This document shows, piece by piece, positions 18,927-30,357 of a stretch of DNA of 64,000 bases; within the stretch, counting starts at the first letter, position 1; each line of letters begins with the position of its first letter. This DNA is from Mycobacterium noviomagense (GTDB taxonomy: Bacteria > Actinomycetota > Actinomycetes > Mycobacteriales > Mycobacteriaceae). Under the pieces are notes generated by a model that was not told the DNA's origin, made no database searches, and saw only the letters and a program-made list of their open reading frames with translations. Location of the stretch: NCBI RefSeq assembly GCF_010731635.1, contig NZ_AP022583.1, positions 3,844,001 through 3,908,000 on the forward strand, read 5' to 3'. The translations under genes and the position numbers were made by a program.

Positions 18927-19058
18927 GCATCGAATAAGCAGCGGCAATAACGGCGCCCGCGTGGTGGTTCATACTGGATGCAACACATGGGCTCTTCACC
19001 AGGGCTCTTCTGGCAGCGTTCTCGGCCGAGAACGGCCGGGAACGGACAGGTGGCAGAG

Positions 19059-20336
19059 ATGACGAGGTTGGACTCCGTCGAGCGGGCGGTTGCCGACATT
19101 GCGGCCGGCAAGGCCGTCATCGTCATCGACGACGAGGACCGGGAGAACGAGGGCGACCTCATTTTCGCCGCCGAGAAGGCGACGCCGAGCCTGGTGGCGT
19201 TCATGGTCCGCTACACCTCGGGATACTTGTGCGTGCCGCTGGACAGCGCGATCTGCGACCGGCTGGGCCTGCTGCCGATGTACGCGGTCAACCAGGACAA
19301 GCGCGGTACCGCCTACACGGTCACCGTGGACGCGAGAAACGGTGTGACAACCGGGATTTCGGCGTCCGACCGGGCCACCACGATGCGGTTGCTGGCCGAT
19401 CCAGCCAGCGTCGCCGAGGATTTCACCCGCCCCGGCCACGTTGTTCCGTTGCGCGCCAAGGAGGGCGGTGTGTTGCGCCGGCCCGGCCACACGGAGGCGG
19501 CCGTCGACCTAGCCCGGATGGCCGGGCTGCGACCTGCGGGTGTGCTCTGCGAGATCGTCAGCCAGAAGGACGAGGGCGCGATGGCGCAGACCGACGAGCT
19601 GCGGGTGTTCGCCGACGAGCATGACCTGGCGCTGATCGCCATCGCCGACCTGATCGAGTATCGGCGCAAACACGAGAAGCAGATCGAGCGGGTGGCCGAA
19701 GCCCGGATCCCCACCCGGCATGGCGAGTTTCGCGCGATCGGCTACACCAGCATCTACGACGACGTCGAGCACGTGGCTCTGGTGCGCGGGGAGATCGCGG
19801 GCCCGAACTACGACGGCGACGACGTGCTGGTGCGGGTGCACTCCGAATGCCTGACCGGCGACGTGTTCGGCTCGCGTCGCTGCGACTGCGGGCCCCAGCT
19901 GGACGCCGCGATGGCGATGGTCGCGCGCGAGGGGCGCGGTGTCGTGCTCTACATGCGCGGCCACGAGGGCCGCGGCATCGGATTGCTGCACAAATTGCAG
20001 GCCTACCAGCTGCAGGACGCCGGTGAAGACACAGTCGACGCCAACCTCAAACTCGGTTTTCCCGCCGACGCACGGGATTACGGCATCGGCGCACAGATCT
20101 TGGTGGACCTCGGGGTTCGGTCGATGCGGCTGTTGACCAACAATCCCGCGAAACGGGTCGGTCTGGACGGCTACGGGCTGCACATCATCGAACGGGTGCC
20201 GCTGCCGGTGCGGGCCAATGCCGAGAACATTCGGTATCTGATGACCAAGCGCGACCGGATGGGCCACGACCTGGTCGGGCTCGACGACTACCACGAAACG
20301 GTCCATCTGCCAGGTGAATTCGGTGGGGCTCTATGA
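19059..20336 (+). CDS. ribA2: 3,4-DHBP synthase / GTP cyclohydrolase II (RibBA)
   Basis: Bifunctional enzyme of 425 residues feeding both precursors of riboflavin. The N-terminal half (about 1-200) makes 3,4-dihydroxy-2-butanone-4-phosphate from ribulose-5-phosphate ([17 protein letters not shown] metal/substrate motif). The C-terminal half is GTP cyclohydrolase II with the zinc cysteines in [18 protein letters not shown] and the GTP-site [13 protein letters not shown] at 19059 follows AGGTGG and matches the family N-terminus; an in-frame ATG at 18978 is rejected. I looked for an FMN riboswitch in the 132 nt before it and saw none. Confidence 0.95.
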   Translation: MTRLDSVERAVADIAAGKAVIVIDDEDRENEGDLIFAAEKATPSLVAFMVRYTSGYLCVPLDSAICDRLGLLPMYAVNQDKRGTAYTVTVDARNGVTTGISASDRATTMRLLADPASVAEDFTRPGHVVPLRAKEGGVLRRPGHTEAAVDLARMAGLRPAGVLCEIVSQKDEGAMAQTDELRVFADEHDLALIAIADLIEYRRKHEKQIERVAEARIPTRHGEFRAIGYTSIYDDVEHVALVRGEIAGPNYDGDDVLVRVHSECLTGDVFGSRRCDCGPQLDAAMAMVAREGRGVVLYMRGHEGRGIGLLHKLQAYQLQDAGEDTVDANLKLGFPADARDYGIGAQILVDLGVRSMRLLTNNPAKRVGLDGYGLHIIERVPLPVRANAENIRYLMTKRDRMGHDLVGLDDYHETVHLPGEFGGAL

Positions 20337-21311
<975 letters not shown>

Positions 21312-21325
<14 letters not shown>

Positions 21326-21371
21326 AAGCTCCGTTTTCGGGGCGCAAAACGGTGCTTTTACGTCTGGTCGC
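21312..21371 (+). terminator. Long near-perfect hairpin covering the stop of the riboflavin cluster
   Basis: Nested arms: GCGAGCA/TGGTCGC (one mismatch), GACGTAAAAGC (21319-21329) with GCTTTTACGTC (21354-21364), and CCGTTTT (21331-21337) with AAAACGG (21346-21352), leaving an 8-nt loop and one T-T mismatch. About 25 paired positions in 60 nt. It lies between the riboflavin cluster and uvrC, so it may end transcription in either direction. No U-tract follows; the T-run lies inside the descending arm. It could also be a copy of a dispersed mycobacterial palindrome. Confidence 0.55.
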
Positions 21372-21393
21372 TGTACACGACTAGCCTTAAAAC

Positions 21394-23349
21394 GTGCCTG
21401 ATCCCGCCACATACCGCCCCGCGCCCGGGTCCATCCCGGTCGAGCCGGGCGTCTACCGCTTCCGGGACCAGTACGGACGTGTCATTTACGTCGGGAAGGC
21501 CAAGAGCCTGCGCAGCCGGCTGACGTCCTACTTCGCCGACGTCGCCAGCCTGCACCCTCGGACCCGCCAGATGGTGACCACCGCCGCCAAGGTCGAGTGG
21601 ACTGTGGTCAACACCGAGGTCGAGGCGCTGCAGCTGGAATACAACTGGATCAAGGAGTTCGATCCCCGGTTCAACGTCCGCTACCGCGACGACAAGTCGT
21701 ACCCCGTGCTGGCGGTCACCCTCAACGAGGAATTTCCGCGGCTGATGGTCTACCGGGGCCCGAGGCGCAAAGGTGTGCGCTACTTCGGGCCGTACTCGCA
21801 TGCCTGGGCCATCCGGGAAACCCTGGACCTGCTCACCCGGGTGTTCCCGGCGCGCACCTGCTCGGCTGGGGTTTTCAAGCGGCACAAGCAAATTGATCGG
21901 CCCTGCCTGCTCGGCTATATCGACAAATGCTCGGCACCCTGTGTCGGGCGGGTGACCGCCGAGGAGCACCGCCAGATCGTGCTGGATTTCTGCGATTTTC
22001 TGTCCGGCAAAACCGAGAAGTTCGCCCGCAGCCTGCAACAGCAGATGAACGCCGCAGCCGAGCAACTCGACTTCGAGACGGCCGCGCGGCTGCGTGACGA
22101 CCTGTCGGCGCTCAAGCGGGCACTGGAAAAGCAGGCGGTGGTACTCGGCGACGGCACCGACGCCGACGTGGTGGCGTTCGCCGACGACGAGCTGGAAGCC
22201 GCTGTCCAGGTTTTCCACGTCCGAGGCGGGCGGGTCCGCGGCCAGCGCGGCTGGATCGTCGAAAAGCCCGGTGATCCTGGTGATTCGGCTGAAGCACAAC
22301 TGGTCGAGCAGTTTCTCACCCAGTTCTACGGTGAACAAGCCGAACTTGACGGCGCAGCAGATGAATCCGCCAACCCGGTGCCACGTGAGGTGCTGGTGCC
22401 GTGCCTGCCGCCCAACGCCGACGAGTTGGCCAGCTGGCTATCGAAGCTCCGGGGCTCACGCGTCGTGCTGCGGGTGCCGCGCCGCGGCGATAAAAAGGCC
22501 CTGGCCGAAACGGTCCAGCGCAACGCCAAAGAGGCGCTGCAGCAACACAAATTGAAGCGTGCTGGCGACTTCACTGCGAGATCGGCTGCGCTGCAGAACA
22601 TTCAGGAAGCGCTCGGCCTGCCCGACGCGCCGCTGCGGATCGAATGCGTCGACGTCAGCCACGTCCAGGGCACTGACGTGGTCGGCTCGCTGGTGGTGTT
22701 CGAGGACGGGTTGCCCCGCAAGTCCGACTACCGGCATTTCGCGATCCGGGAAGCCGCCGGCCAGGGCCGCTCCGACGATGTCGCCTCCATCGCCGAGGTG
22801 ACCCGTCGCCGGTTCATGCGCCACCTGCGCGACCAACAAGACCCCAATATGCTTGCCCCCGAAGGAAGATCACGGAAATTCGCCTACCCGCCCAATCTGT
22901 ATGTCGTCGACGGCGGCGCCCCGCAAGTCAACGCGGCCAAGGCAGTGCTCGACGAACTCGGCGTCACTGACGTCGCGGTGATCGGTCTGGCGAAGCGGTT
23001 GGAAGAGGTGTGGGTGCCCTCCGAGCCGGACCCGATCATCATGCCCCGCAACAGCGAGGGCCTGTATCTGTTGCAGAGGGTGCGCGACGAGGCACACCGA
23101 TTCGCGATCACCTATCACCGCAGCAAGAGGTCCAAGCGGATGACCGCGTCGGCCCTCGACGCGGTGCCCGGGCTGGGGGAGCACCGTCGCAAGGCGCTGG
23201 TCACCCATTTCGGATCGCTGGCCCGGCTCCGCGAGGCAACCGTCGAAGAAATCACCGCCGTACCGGGTATCGGGGTCGCGACGGCGACCGCGGTGCTCGA
23301 AGCGCTGCGATCCGACGGCGACCGAGTCCCCGAACGGGCGTCGGGATGA
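21394..23349 (+). CDS. uvrC: Excinuclease ABC subunit C
   Basis: Incision subunit of nucleotide excision repair, 651 residues. Seen: the GIY-YIG nuclease domain ([24 protein letters not shown] at about 24-47), a UVR helix-hairpin for UvrB contact near 210-245, the RNase-H-like second nuclease core ([34 protein letters not shown]), and C-terminal tandem helix-hairpin-helix motifs. GTG start. The stop overlaps the ATG of rapZ, beginning the conserved uvrC-rapZ-yvcK-whiA set. Confidence 0.96.
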   Translation: MPDPATYRPAPGSIPVEPGVYRFRDQYGRVIYVGKAKSLRSRLTSYFADVASLHPRTRQMVTTAAKVEWTVVNTEVEALQLEYNWIKEFDPRFNVRYRDDKSYPVLAVTLNEEFPRLMVYRGPRRKGVRYFGPYSHAWAIRETLDLLTRVFPARTCSAGVFKRHKQIDRPCLLGYIDKCSAPCVGRVTAEEHRQIVLDFCDFLSGKTEKFARSLQQQMNAAAEQLDFETAARLRDDLSALKRALEKQAVVLGDGTDADVVAFADDELEAAVQVFHVRGGRVRGQRGWIVEKPGDPGDSAEAQLVEQFLTQFYGEQAELDGAADESANPVPREVLVPCLPPNADELASWLSKLRGSRVVLRVPRRGDKKALAETVQRNAKEALQQHKLKRAGDFTARSAALQNIQEALGLPDAPLRIECVDVSHVQGTDVVGSLVVFEDGLPRKSDYRHFAIREAAGQGRSDDVASIAEVTRRRFMRHLRDQQDPNMLAPEGRSRKFAYPPNLYVVDGGAPQVNAAKAVLDELGVTDVAVIGLAKRLEEVWVPSEPDPIIMPRNSEGLYLLQRVRDEAHRFAITYHRSKRSKRMTASALDAVPGLGEHRRKALVTHFGSLARLREATVEEITAVPGIGVATATAVLEALRSDGDRVPERASG

Positions 23350-24299
23350 TGGGGCAGCGCATGAGCGACGAAAACCTGGGTGGAAACGCTGTGCACGCGG
23401 AGTCGGCTGGCAACCAGCCGGACGGGGCAGCGCAATCGGGCATCGATGTCGTGTTGGTGACAGGGCTCTCAGGTGCGGGCCGCGGCACCGCGGCCAAGGT
23501 GCTCGAGGACCTCGGCTGGTATGTCGCCGACAACCTGCCGCCGCAGCTGATCACCCGCATGGTCGACTTCGGGCTGGCGGCGGGATCGCGGATCACCCAG
23601 CTGGCCGTCGTCATGGATGTGCGTTCTCGGGGGTTCACCGGGGACCTGGACTGGGTGCGCAACGACTTGGCCACCCGCAACATCACCCCGCGGGTGTTGT
23701 TCATGGAAGCCTCCGACGACATGCTGGTGCGCCGCTACGAGCAGAATCGGCGCAGCCACCCGCTACAAGGTAGCCAGACGTTGGCCGAAGGGATTGCCGC
23801 CGAGCGCGAGATGCTGGCTCCGGTTCGCGCCACCGCCGACCTGATCATCGACACCACGACCCTGTCGGTCCGGGGCTTGCGGGAAAGCATCGAACGAGCA
23901 TTCGGCGGCGAAGCCGTGGCGCACACCAGCGTCACCCTCGAGTCGTTCGGCTTCAAATACGGCCTACCGATGGACGCGGACATGGTGATGGACGTGCGCT
24001 TCCTGCCCAATCCGCACTGGGTCGACGAGCTGCGCCCCCACACCGGCCAGCATCCTGCGGTTCGTGACTACGTGTTGGGCCAGACCGGCGCGGCAGAGTT
24101 TCTGGACACCTACCATCGATTGCTGTCCCTGGTTGTCGACGGCTACCGGCGAGAGGGGAAGCGCTACATGACCGTCGCCATCGGCTGCACCGGCGGTAAG
24201 CACCGCAGCGTTGTCATCGCGGAGGAGTTGGCGCGGCTGCTGGAGCCCGATACGCAATTGTCCGTGCGGGTGCTGCACCGGGATCTGGGTCGCGAATGA
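23346..24299 (+). CDS. rapZ: RNase adapter/nucleotide-binding protein RapZ (YvcJ)
   Basis: P-loop protein of 317 residues. The Walker A reads GLSGAGRG with Arg in place of the usual Lys, a form I recall for actinobacterial members. A longer, poorly conserved N-terminus (about 35 residues) precedes it. The C-terminal domain carries [26 protein letters not shown] and the CTGGKHRS phosphate-binding motif. In E. coli RapZ steers GlmZ RNA to RNase E; the mycobacterial role is less defined. The start is uncertain: ATG 23346 overlaps the uvrC stop, while ATG 23361 has a GGGGC site. Confidence 0.9.
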   Translation: MMGQRMSDENLGGNAVHAESAGNQPDGAAQSGIDVVLVTGLSGAGRGTAAKVLEDLGWYVADNLPPQLITRMVDFGLAAGSRITQLAVVMDVRSRGFTGDLDWVRNDLATRNITPRVLFMEASDDMLVRRYEQNRRSHPLQGSQTLAEGIAAEREMLAPVRATADLIIDTTTLSVRGLRESIERAFGGEAVAHTSVTLESFGFKYGLPMDADMVMDVRFLPNPHWVDELRPHTGQHPAVRDYVLGQTGAAEFLDTYHRLLSLVVDGYRREGKRYMTVAIGCTGGKHRSVVIAEELARLLEPDTQLSVRVLHRDLGRE

Positions 24300-25348
24300 A
24301 TGAACGCATAGTCGCCCTGGGCGGCGGACACGGCCTATATGCGACGCTGTCAGCGGCCCGGCGGCTGACCCCGCACGTCTCGGCGGTGGTGACTGTCGCC
24401 GACGACGGGGGCTCCTCCGGCCGGCTGCGCAACGAGCTCAACGTGGTGCCGCCGGGTGATCTACGAATGGCATTGGCTGCCTTGGCATCCGATAGCCCAC
24501 ACGGGCGACTGTGGGCGACCATCCTGCAGCATCGGTTCGGCGGCAGCGGGGCACTGGCCGGGCACCCGATCGGCAACCTTCTGCTCGCCGGGCTCAACGA
24601 AGTGCTGGCCGACCCGGTCGCGGCGCTCGACGAACTGGGCCGCATCCTCGGCGTCAAAGGCAGGGTGTTGCCGATGTGCCCCATCGCGCTGCAAATCGAG
24701 GCAGACGTCGCCGGCCTGGAGACCGATCCGCGGATGAGCCGGGTGATCCGCGGCCAGGTGGCGATCGCAACCACACCGGGGAAGGTGCGCCGAGTGCGGC
24801 TGCTGCCCGCCAACCCGCCGGCCACACGGCAGGCCGTCGACGCCATCATGGCCGCCGACCTGGTGGTGTTGGGACCGGGCTCGTGGTTCACCAGCGTGAT
24901 CCCGCATGTATTGGTGCCAGGGCTGGCTGCAGCGTTGCAGGCGACGACGGCCCGACGGGCGCTGGTGCTCAACCTGGTGGCCGAGCCGGGGGAGACCGCG
25001 GGTTTTTCGGTGGAGCGTCATCTGCACGTGCTGGCGCAGCATGCGCCGGACTTCACCGTGCATGACGTGATCATCGACGCCGAACGGGTGCCCAGTGAGC
25101 GCGAGCGTGAGCAACTGCGCCGCACCGCAAAGCTGCTCGACGCGCAGGTGCGATTCGTGGATGTCTCCAGGCCTGGTACACCTTTACATGATCCGGGCAA
25201 GCTCGCGGCGGTGCTGGAAGAGGTGCGGGTGCGTGGCACCGACGCCGAAGCCCGTCCCGCGGCCACCGCACCGATGCCAATTGAAGAAGGGACCGGCGCT
25301 CAGGCACCGGGTCGTAGCGGACCGAGAGGTGACGACGCGTGGCGATGA
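24296..25348 (+). CDS. cuvA: YvcK/CuvA-family protein (gluconeogenesis/cell-wall factor)
   Basis: 350-residue CofD-like protein. Seen: the UDP-sugar-binding start [33 protein letters not shown] at about 31-44, and [18 protein letters not shown]. Family members bind UDP-GlcNAc and are needed for growth on gluconeogenic carbon and for cell-envelope integrity; the mycobacterial protein (Rv1422, CuvA) is linked to peptidoglycan metabolism and virulence. Overlaps rapZ by 4 nt and whiA by 10 nt. The Ala/Pro-rich C-terminal tail is lineage-specific. Confidence 0.92.
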   Translation: MNERIVALGGGHGLYATLSAARRLTPHVSAVVTVADDGGSSGRLRNELNVVPPGDLRMALAALASDSPHGRLWATILQHRFGGSGALAGHPIGNLLLAGLNEVLADPVAALDELGRILGVKGRVLPMCPIALQIEADVAGLETDPRMSRVIRGQVAIATTPGKVRRVRLLPANPPATRQAVDAIMAADLVVLGPGSWFTSVIPHVLVPGLAAALQATTARRALVLNLVAEPGETAGFSVERHLHVLAQHAPDFTVHDVIIDAERVPSEREREQLRRTAKLLDAQVRFVDVSRPGTPLHDPGKLAAVLEEVRVRGTDAEARPAATAPMPIEEGTGAQAPGRSGPRGDDAWR

Positions 25349-26322
25349 CGGCCGAAGTCAAAGACGAGTTGAGCCGGTTGGTGGTGAATTCGGTGAGCGC
25401 TCGGCGTGCCGAAGTCACGTCGCTGCTGAGGTTCGCCGGGGGGCTGCACATCGTGGGTGGTCGGGTAGTCGTCGAAGCCGAGGTGGACCTGGGCAGCATC
25501 GCACGGCGGCTACGCAAAGAGATCTTCGAGCTGTACGGCTACAACGCGGTGGTACATGTGTTGTCGGCCAGCGGTATTCGCAAACAAACCCGGTACGTGC
25601 TGCGGGTGGCCAACGACGGCGAGGCGTTAGCTCGGCAGACCGGCCTGCTCGATCAGCGCGGCCGCCCCGTGCGCGGCCTGCCGGCCCAGGTGGTTGGGGG
25701 CAGCATCGCCGACGCCGAAGCTGCTTGGCGCGGCGCCTTTTTGGCGCACGGGTCGCTGACCGAGCCGGGACGCTCCTCGTCCTTGGAGGTCAGCTGCCCG
25801 GGGCCGGAAGCCGCGCTGGCCTTGGTGGGTGCGGCGCGCCGACTCGGGGTGAGCGCCAAGGCACGCGAAGTGCGCGGCGCCGACCGGGTGGTGGTGCGCG
25901 ACGGTGAAGCGATTGGCGCCCTGCTTACCCGGATGGGCGCCCAGGACACCCGGCTGATTTGGGAAGAGCGCCGGATGCGCCGCGAAGTGCGGGCAACGGC
26001 GAACCGGTTGGCCAACTTCGACGACGCCAACCTTCGCCGTTCGGCTCGGGCCGCGGTGGCGGCGGCGGCCCGAGTGGAGCGCGCGCTGGAGATACTCGGC
26101 GACAGTGTGCCCGACCATTTGGCCGCGGCCGGCAAGCTGCGCATCGAGCACCGCCAGGCTTCCCTGGAAGAGCTAGGCCGGCTGGCAGACCCGCCAATGA
26201 CCAAAGACGCTGTCGCAGGCCGTATTCGGCGACTGCTGTCGATGGCAGACCGCAAAGCGAAGCAAGAGGGGATCCCGGACACGGAATCAGCGGTGACCCC
26301 GGATCTGTTGGAGGACGCCTGA
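25339..26322 (+). CDS. whiA: Sporulation/cell-division regulator WhiA
   Basis: DNA-binding protein of 327 residues combining a degenerate LAGLIDADG homing-endonuclease-like fold (N-terminal two thirds) with a C-terminal helix-turn-helix ([25 protein letters not shown]). In Streptomyces WhiA works with WhiB to switch on division genes; in mycobacteria it is conserved although there is no sporulation. GTG start inside the end of the yvcK-type gene. It is the last gene of the uvrC operon; a separate promoter begins 23-46 nt downstream. Confidence 0.95.
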   Translation: MAMTAEVKDELSRLVVNSVSARRAEVTSLLRFAGGLHIVGGRVVVEAEVDLGSIARRLRKEIFELYGYNAVVHVLSASGIRKQTRYVLRVANDGEALARQTGLLDQRGRPVRGLPAQVVGGSIADAEAAWRGAFLAHGSLTEPGRSSSLEVSCPGPEAALALVGAARRLGVSAKAREVRGADRVVVRDGEAIGALLTRMGAQDTRLIWEERRMRREVRATANRLANFDDANLRRSARAAVAAAARVERALEILGDSVPDHLAAAGKLRIEHRQASLEELGRLADPPMTKDAVAGRIRRLLSMADRKAKQEGIPDTESAVTPDLLEDA

Positions 26323-26344
26323 CCTAGAAGGGATTCGCCATATC

Positions 26345-26368
26345 CGCCAAGTGATTTGGCGATAGACT
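26345..26368 (+). promoter_or_regulatory. Promoter with overlapping palindrome before the DUF3556 gene
   Basis: A perfect inverted repeat CGCCAA-GTGAT-TTGGCG (26345-26361) is followed one base later by TAGACT (26363-26368), a good match to the mycobacterial -10 TANNNT. Transcription would start about 20 nt before the ATG at 26395. A palindrome in the spacer directly next to the -10 is a typical repressor position, so this two-gene operon may be controlled by an unlinked regulator. Inference from sequence only. Confidence 0.45.
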
Positions 26369-26394
26369 CCGCTTTTCACGGAAACGAGGCCGTC

Positions 26395-28164
26395 ATGGGA
26401 TTCATCACACCGTCGATTCCGGACGTCGACCCTGACACGTGGCGAACCCTGCCGTGGAGCACCCGGGTCCAGGTTTGCAGCCGCCACTGGGCCGAACACG
26501 GCTTCGGCACCCCGTATGCGGTCTACCTGCTCTACGTGCTCAAGATCGCCGTGTACATCGCCGCCCCCGCAGCGATCATTTCGCTCACACCGGGTCTGGG
26601 CGGTTTCGGTCACATCGGCGAATGGTGGACGCAGCCGATCGTGTACCAGAAGGTCATCATCTTCACCCTGCTGTTCGAGGTACTGGGCCTAGGCTGCGGT
26701 TCCGGCCCGCTGACAGGCAGGTTCTGGCCGCCGATCGGTGGGTTCCTGTACTGGTTGCGGCCCAACACGATTCGCTTGCCACCGTGGCCGCAGAAGGTTC
26801 CGTTCACCGCTGGCGACACCCGCACGGTCGTCGACGTCGCGCTGTATGCCGCGGTGCTGATCTCCGGCGTGTGGGCGCTGCTGTCGCCCGGCAATGGCGG
26901 CGCGGTCACCAGCAGCGGCGATGTCGGGCTGGTCGACCCCATGCTGGTGGTGCCGACTATAGTCGCGCTGGCGGTGCTCGGGCTGCGCGACAAGACCATT
27001 TTCTTGGCCGCCCGCGCCGAACATTACTGGCTCAAGCTTTTTGTGTTCTTCTTTCCGTTCATCGACGAGATCGCGGCTTTCAAAATCATCATGCTCGGAT
27101 TGTGGTGGGGCGCAGCGACGTCCAAGCTCAACCACCACTTCCCGTATGTCGTGGCGGTGATGACCAGCAATAACGCGCTGCTGCGCCCCAAGATGTTCAG
27201 CTGGTTCAAGCACATGCTCTACCGTGACCCGGTCAACGACCTGCGACCCTCCTGGTTGCCGAAATTCATGGCCCACGTTGGCGGTACCACAGCCGAATTC
27301 ATCGTGCCGGGCGTGCTGGTCTTCGCCGCCGACGGTCAGCCGTGGCGGTGGTTCCTGATCGCCTTCATGGTGATCTTCCACCTCAACATCATTTCCAACC
27401 TCCCGATGGGAGTTCCGTTGGAGTGGAACGTCTTCTTCATCTTCTCGCTGTTCTACCTGTTCGGGCACTACGGCTCCATTACGGTCTACGACCTGAGCTC
27501 CCCGCTGCTGGCAGCCGCCTTAATCGTTGTCATCGCTACCGCTCTGATCGCAGGAAACATGTTCCCCCAGCAGATTTCGTTCCTTCCGGCAATGCGCTAC
27601 TACGCCGGTAACTGGGCCACCAGCCTGTGGTGCTTCCGTCCGGGGGCCGAGGACAAGATTGAAGCCAACGTCGTCAAAAGCTCACCGCTCGTGGTCAACC
27701 AATTGGTAAAACTCTACGGCCCGGCGACCGCGGAAGTCATGGCCGACAAGGTTCCAGGAGCGTTTCGGGCCATGCATCTGCACGGCCGGGCGCTCAACGG
27801 GTTGCTGCCCCGCGCTATCGAGAACGAAGCCGACTACGCCATCCGAGAAGGCGAAATCGTCGCGGGGCCGCTCATCGGATGGAACTTCGGCGAAGGTCAT
27901 TTGCACAACGAGCAGCTGATCGAGGCGGTGCAGCGGCGCTGTCACTTCGAGGAGGGCGACGTCAGGGTAATCATCCTCGAAGGCCAACCGATCCAGACAC
28001 AGAAGCAGTGGTACCGCATTGCCGACGCCAAGACCGGCGTGATGGAAGAGGGCTATGTCAAAGTCGAAGACATGCTGAGCCGCGAGCCGTGGCCCGAACC
28101 GGGTGACCAGATCCCCGTCCATCCCACGAAGCACCACACCGACGCCGCGCACCGGACGCAGTGA
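26395..28164 (+). CDS. DUF3556 integral membrane protein (Rv1431-like)
   Basis: 589-residue protein, the same length as M. tuberculosis Rv1431. At least eight strongly hydrophobic segments lie between about residues 40 and 410; the C-terminal 180 residues are soluble (from NWATSLWCFRPGAEDKI). Histidines occur near the membrane segments (KLNHHFPYVV, FHLNIISNLPMG), but no catalytic signature is recognised. Function unknown. ATG at 26395 is preceded by CGAGG. Its stop overlaps the GTG of the FAD oxidoreductase, so the two probably act together, perhaps on a membrane lipid or carotenoid-like substrate (inference). Confidence 0.75.
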   Translation: MGFITPSIPDVDPDTWRTLPWSTRVQVCSRHWAEHGFGTPYAVYLLYVLKIAVYIAAPAAIISLTPGLGGFGHIGEWWTQPIVYQKVIIFTLLFEVLGLGCGSGPLTGRFWPPIGGFLYWLRPNTIRLPPWPQKVPFTAGDTRTVVDVALYAAVLISGVWALLSPGNGGAVTSSGDVGLVDPMLVVPTIVALAVLGLRDKTIFLAARAEHYWLKLFVFFFPFIDEIAAFKIIMLGLWWGAATSKLNHHFPYVVAVMTSNNALLRPKMFSWFKHMLYRDPVNDLRPSWLPKFMAHVGGTTAEFIVPGVLVFAADGQPWRWFLIAFMVIFHLNIISNLPMGVPLEWNVFFIFSLFYLFGHYGSITVYDLSSPLLAAALIVVIATALIAGNMFPQQISFLPAMRYYAGNWATSLWCFRPGAEDKIEANVVKSSPLVVNQLVKLYGPATAEVMADKVPGAFRAMHLHGRALNGLLPRAIENEADYAIREGEIVAGPLIGWNFGEGHLHNEQLIEAVQRRCHFEEGDVRVIILEGQPIQTQKQWYRIADAKTGVMEEGYVKVEDMLSREPWPEPGDQIPVHPTKHHTDAAHRTQ

Positions 28165-29582
28165 CCACCGCCGTCGTCGTCGGCGCCGGCCCCAACGGCT
28201 TGGCCGCCGCAGTCAATCTCGCGCGCCACGGCGTCGACGTGCAGGTGCTGGAGGCGGCCGACAGGATCGGCGGCGGTGCACGCTCGGGCGAACTGACGCT
28301 GCCTGGTGTCATCCACGACCACTGTTCGGCCTTCCATCCGATGGCGGTAGGTTCACCGTTCTGGACGCAGATCGACCTCGAACACCGCGGGTTGACGTGG
28401 CGATGGCCGGAGATCGACTGCGCGCATCCGCTCGACGACGGCACTGCCGGGGTGTTGTACCGGTCGATCGATCAGACCGCCGCTGGTCTTGGCTCCGACG
28501 GGCCGCGCTGGCGGCGCGCGCTGAGTGATCTGGCGGCCGGTTTCGACGAGCTCTCGCACGACTTGCTGCGGCCCGTTCTGGGTGTTCCGCGGCACCCGAT
28601 CCACCTTGCGCGATTCGGGCCACGCGCCCTGCTGCCGGCCACCGTAATGGCGCGGTGGTTTGGCACCGAGAAAGCCCGAGCCTTGTTCGGCGGCGCGGCC
28701 GCCCACGTGTACACCCGGCTCGACCGACCACTGACCGCGTCACTGGGACTGATGATCCTGGCCAGCGGACACCGCTACGGCTGGCCCGTGGCGCAAGGCG
28801 GATCAGGGTTCATCATCGCGGCCGCGGCCACTGCGCTCGGCGAGTATGGCGGGGCGATCGCAACCGGCGTCACCGTCCGCAGCCGCGCCGACATCCCCGA
28901 CGCCGATATCGTGATGCTCGACCTGAGTCCCGCTGCGGCGCTGTCGATTTACGGCGACCTGATGCCCGCCCGCATCAAGCGCTCCTATCAGCGCTACCGC
29001 GAAGGTTCATCGGCGTTCAAAGTCGACTTCGCCATCGACGGCGATATCCCGTGGGCCGATCCGGCCTGCGGCCGCGCGGGCACCGTCCACCTCGGTGGCA
29101 CGTTTGCCGAAATCGCGCAGACCGAACTCGAGCGCGCCAACGGCCAAATGCCCAGGCGCCCTTTTGTCCTCGTCGGGCAGCAGTATCTGGCCGACCCGTC
29201 GCGTTCCAACGGCGACATCAACCCGATCTGGGCGTACGCGCATGTGCCGTTCGGCTACAACGGCGACGCCACCGACGCGGTGGTCGACCAAATCGAGCGG
29301 TTCGCGCCCGGATTCCGCGACCGCATCGTCGCGAGGGTCAGCAAGTCAACCGCCGAGCTGCAGGCATACAACGCGAATTTCATCGGCGGCGACATCATCG
29401 GCGGCGCCAATGACCGCTTGCAGATACTTTTCCGGCCACGGGTGGCAGTCGATCCCTACTTCACTGGTGTGCCAGGTGTCTACCTGTGCTCGCAATCCAC
29501 GCCACCCGGCGCCGGTGTGCACGGGCTGTGCGGTTATCACGCTTCCGAAGCGGCCTTGCGCCGCCTGCGCACGGAGAAGTAG
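28161..29582 (+). CDS. FAD-dependent oxidoreductase, phytoene-desaturase-like (Rv1432-like)
   Basis: 473 residues, the same length as Rv1432. Seen: an N-terminal dinucleotide-binding motif VVVGAGPNGLAAAVNLARHG followed by VLEAADRIGGGARS, the start typical of the CrtI/phytoene dehydrogenase superfamily, and a C-terminal FAD-contact segment GVYLCSQSTPPGAGVHGLCGYHAS. The substrate is unknown; no carotenoid genes are nearby. Coupled to the DUF3556 membrane protein by a 4-nt overlap. Confidence 0.82.
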   Translation: MTTAVVVGAGPNGLAAAVNLARHGVDVQVLEAADRIGGGARSGELTLPGVIHDHCSAFHPMAVGSPFWTQIDLEHRGLTWRWPEIDCAHPLDDGTAGVLYRSIDQTAAGLGSDGPRWRRALSDLAAGFDELSHDLLRPVLGVPRHPIHLARFGPRALLPATVMARWFGTEKARALFGGAAAHVYTRLDRPLTASLGLMILASGHRYGWPVAQGGSGFIIAAAATALGEYGGAIATGVTVRSRADIPDADIVMLDLSPAAALSIYGDLMPARIKRSYQRYREGSSAFKVDFAIDGDIPWADPACGRAGTVHLGGTFAEIAQTELERANGQMPRRPFVLVGQQYLADPSRSNGDINPIWAYAHVPFGYNGDATDAVVDQIERFAPGFRDRIVARVSKSTAELQAYNANFIGGDIIGGANDRLQILFRPRVAVDPYFTGVPGVYLCSQSTPPGAGVHGLCGYHASEAALRRLRTEK

Positions 29583-29586
29583 GGGC

Positions 29587-30063
29587 TCAGCGCCCGTCCC
29601 ACCGGTTCCAGCGCCCTACGGTGGGCGGCTCCTCGGCGGCCACCGAGATATGGCGCACACCCACAGATGCGCCCGGCGCTTTTTGGGCGCTGGCCATGCC
29701 GGAGATCCCGAACGACTTCCACCCCTTCAAGGAGAAGCTCTCGCCGCTTTGCTTGTCGGTAATCGTCAGCTTCGTGCTGTCAAACGTCACGGACTCGTCG
29801 TCGAGATCGAGGCGCCAGCGTGGCAGCTTCGCTAGCCGGTCGAGGTGCGCGCGCACCTCGGCTGCGTTATCGAAGCTGGGGCCATGCCCAACCGGGTGGT
29901 CTATCCGGTGGACGTTGAATCGGCGACGAGCTGGGTCGTCGTCACCGACTCCGGCGCCCGGTTGGCAGGTGACGGCATACCCCAAAGGCTGTGACACCGA
30001 GTTCAGCTCGTTGGTTTCGGTGACCGCAGCGCGCATGTTTTCGACCGTTTCGTTCTCGCTCAT
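29587..30063 (-). CDS. Hypothetical protein, 158 residues
   Basis: Not recognised. No signal peptide, membrane segment or known motif is seen; the second half (PRWRLDLDDESVTFDSTKLTI, then SFSLKGWKSFGISGM) looks like a small beta-rich domain, and the N-terminal third is acidic and variable. ATG at 30063 is taken as start because residues before it, if the frame is extended to 30207, are Cys/Arg-rich and unlike a protein; no ribosome site supports either start. It converges on the oxidoreductase with a 4-nt gap. I do not recognise it as part of the M. tuberculosis backbone, so it may be acquired or fast evolving. Confidence 0.45.
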   Translation of the reverse strand: MSENETVENMRAAVTETNELNSVSQPLGYAVTCQPGAGVGDDDPARRRFNVHRIDHPVGHGPSFDNAAEVRAHLDRLAKLPRWRLDLDDESVTFDSTKLTITDKQSGESFSLKGWKSFGISGMASAQKAPGASVGVRHISVAAEEPPTVGRWNRWDGR

Positions 30064-30357
30064 GCTCAGGCAACACCGTTCTCGCAGACTGTCGGACACG
30101 AAATCCCGTGGCCACTTGGAGGCTGCCCTGGTCCGGGCATACAAACAACAGACATGAGCTCCCTGATCTTGAATGTCGCTGATCGCTAATCGCGTGAAAA
30201 ACGCCAAGCGGAGGCACCGGTTTCACGAGCATCGTCACAAGCACGAAGACCTCGGCCTGCACGCCAGTACGGCGCTTTCTAGGCTGCTATTCAACCTGCG
30301 GCTCAGCGTAGCGGAATCGACATTGATGTGCAGTTTCCGGACGCCTCCGGGCTCCGA
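30064..30357. other. Non-coding stretch, nothing recognised
   Basis: About 290 bases between the hypothetical gene and the tandem repeat. Short open frames exist on both strands, but none has protein-like composition, a ribosome site or a recognisable family. It must hold the promoter of the hypothetical gene (minus strand) and may hold upstream control sequence for gap. Confidence 0.4.

Noticed and set aside
18927..19058. FMN riboswitch upstream of ribBA
   Set aside because: The 132 nt lack the conserved RFN-element segments that I would expect, and a clear AGGTGG ribosome site precedes the ATG.
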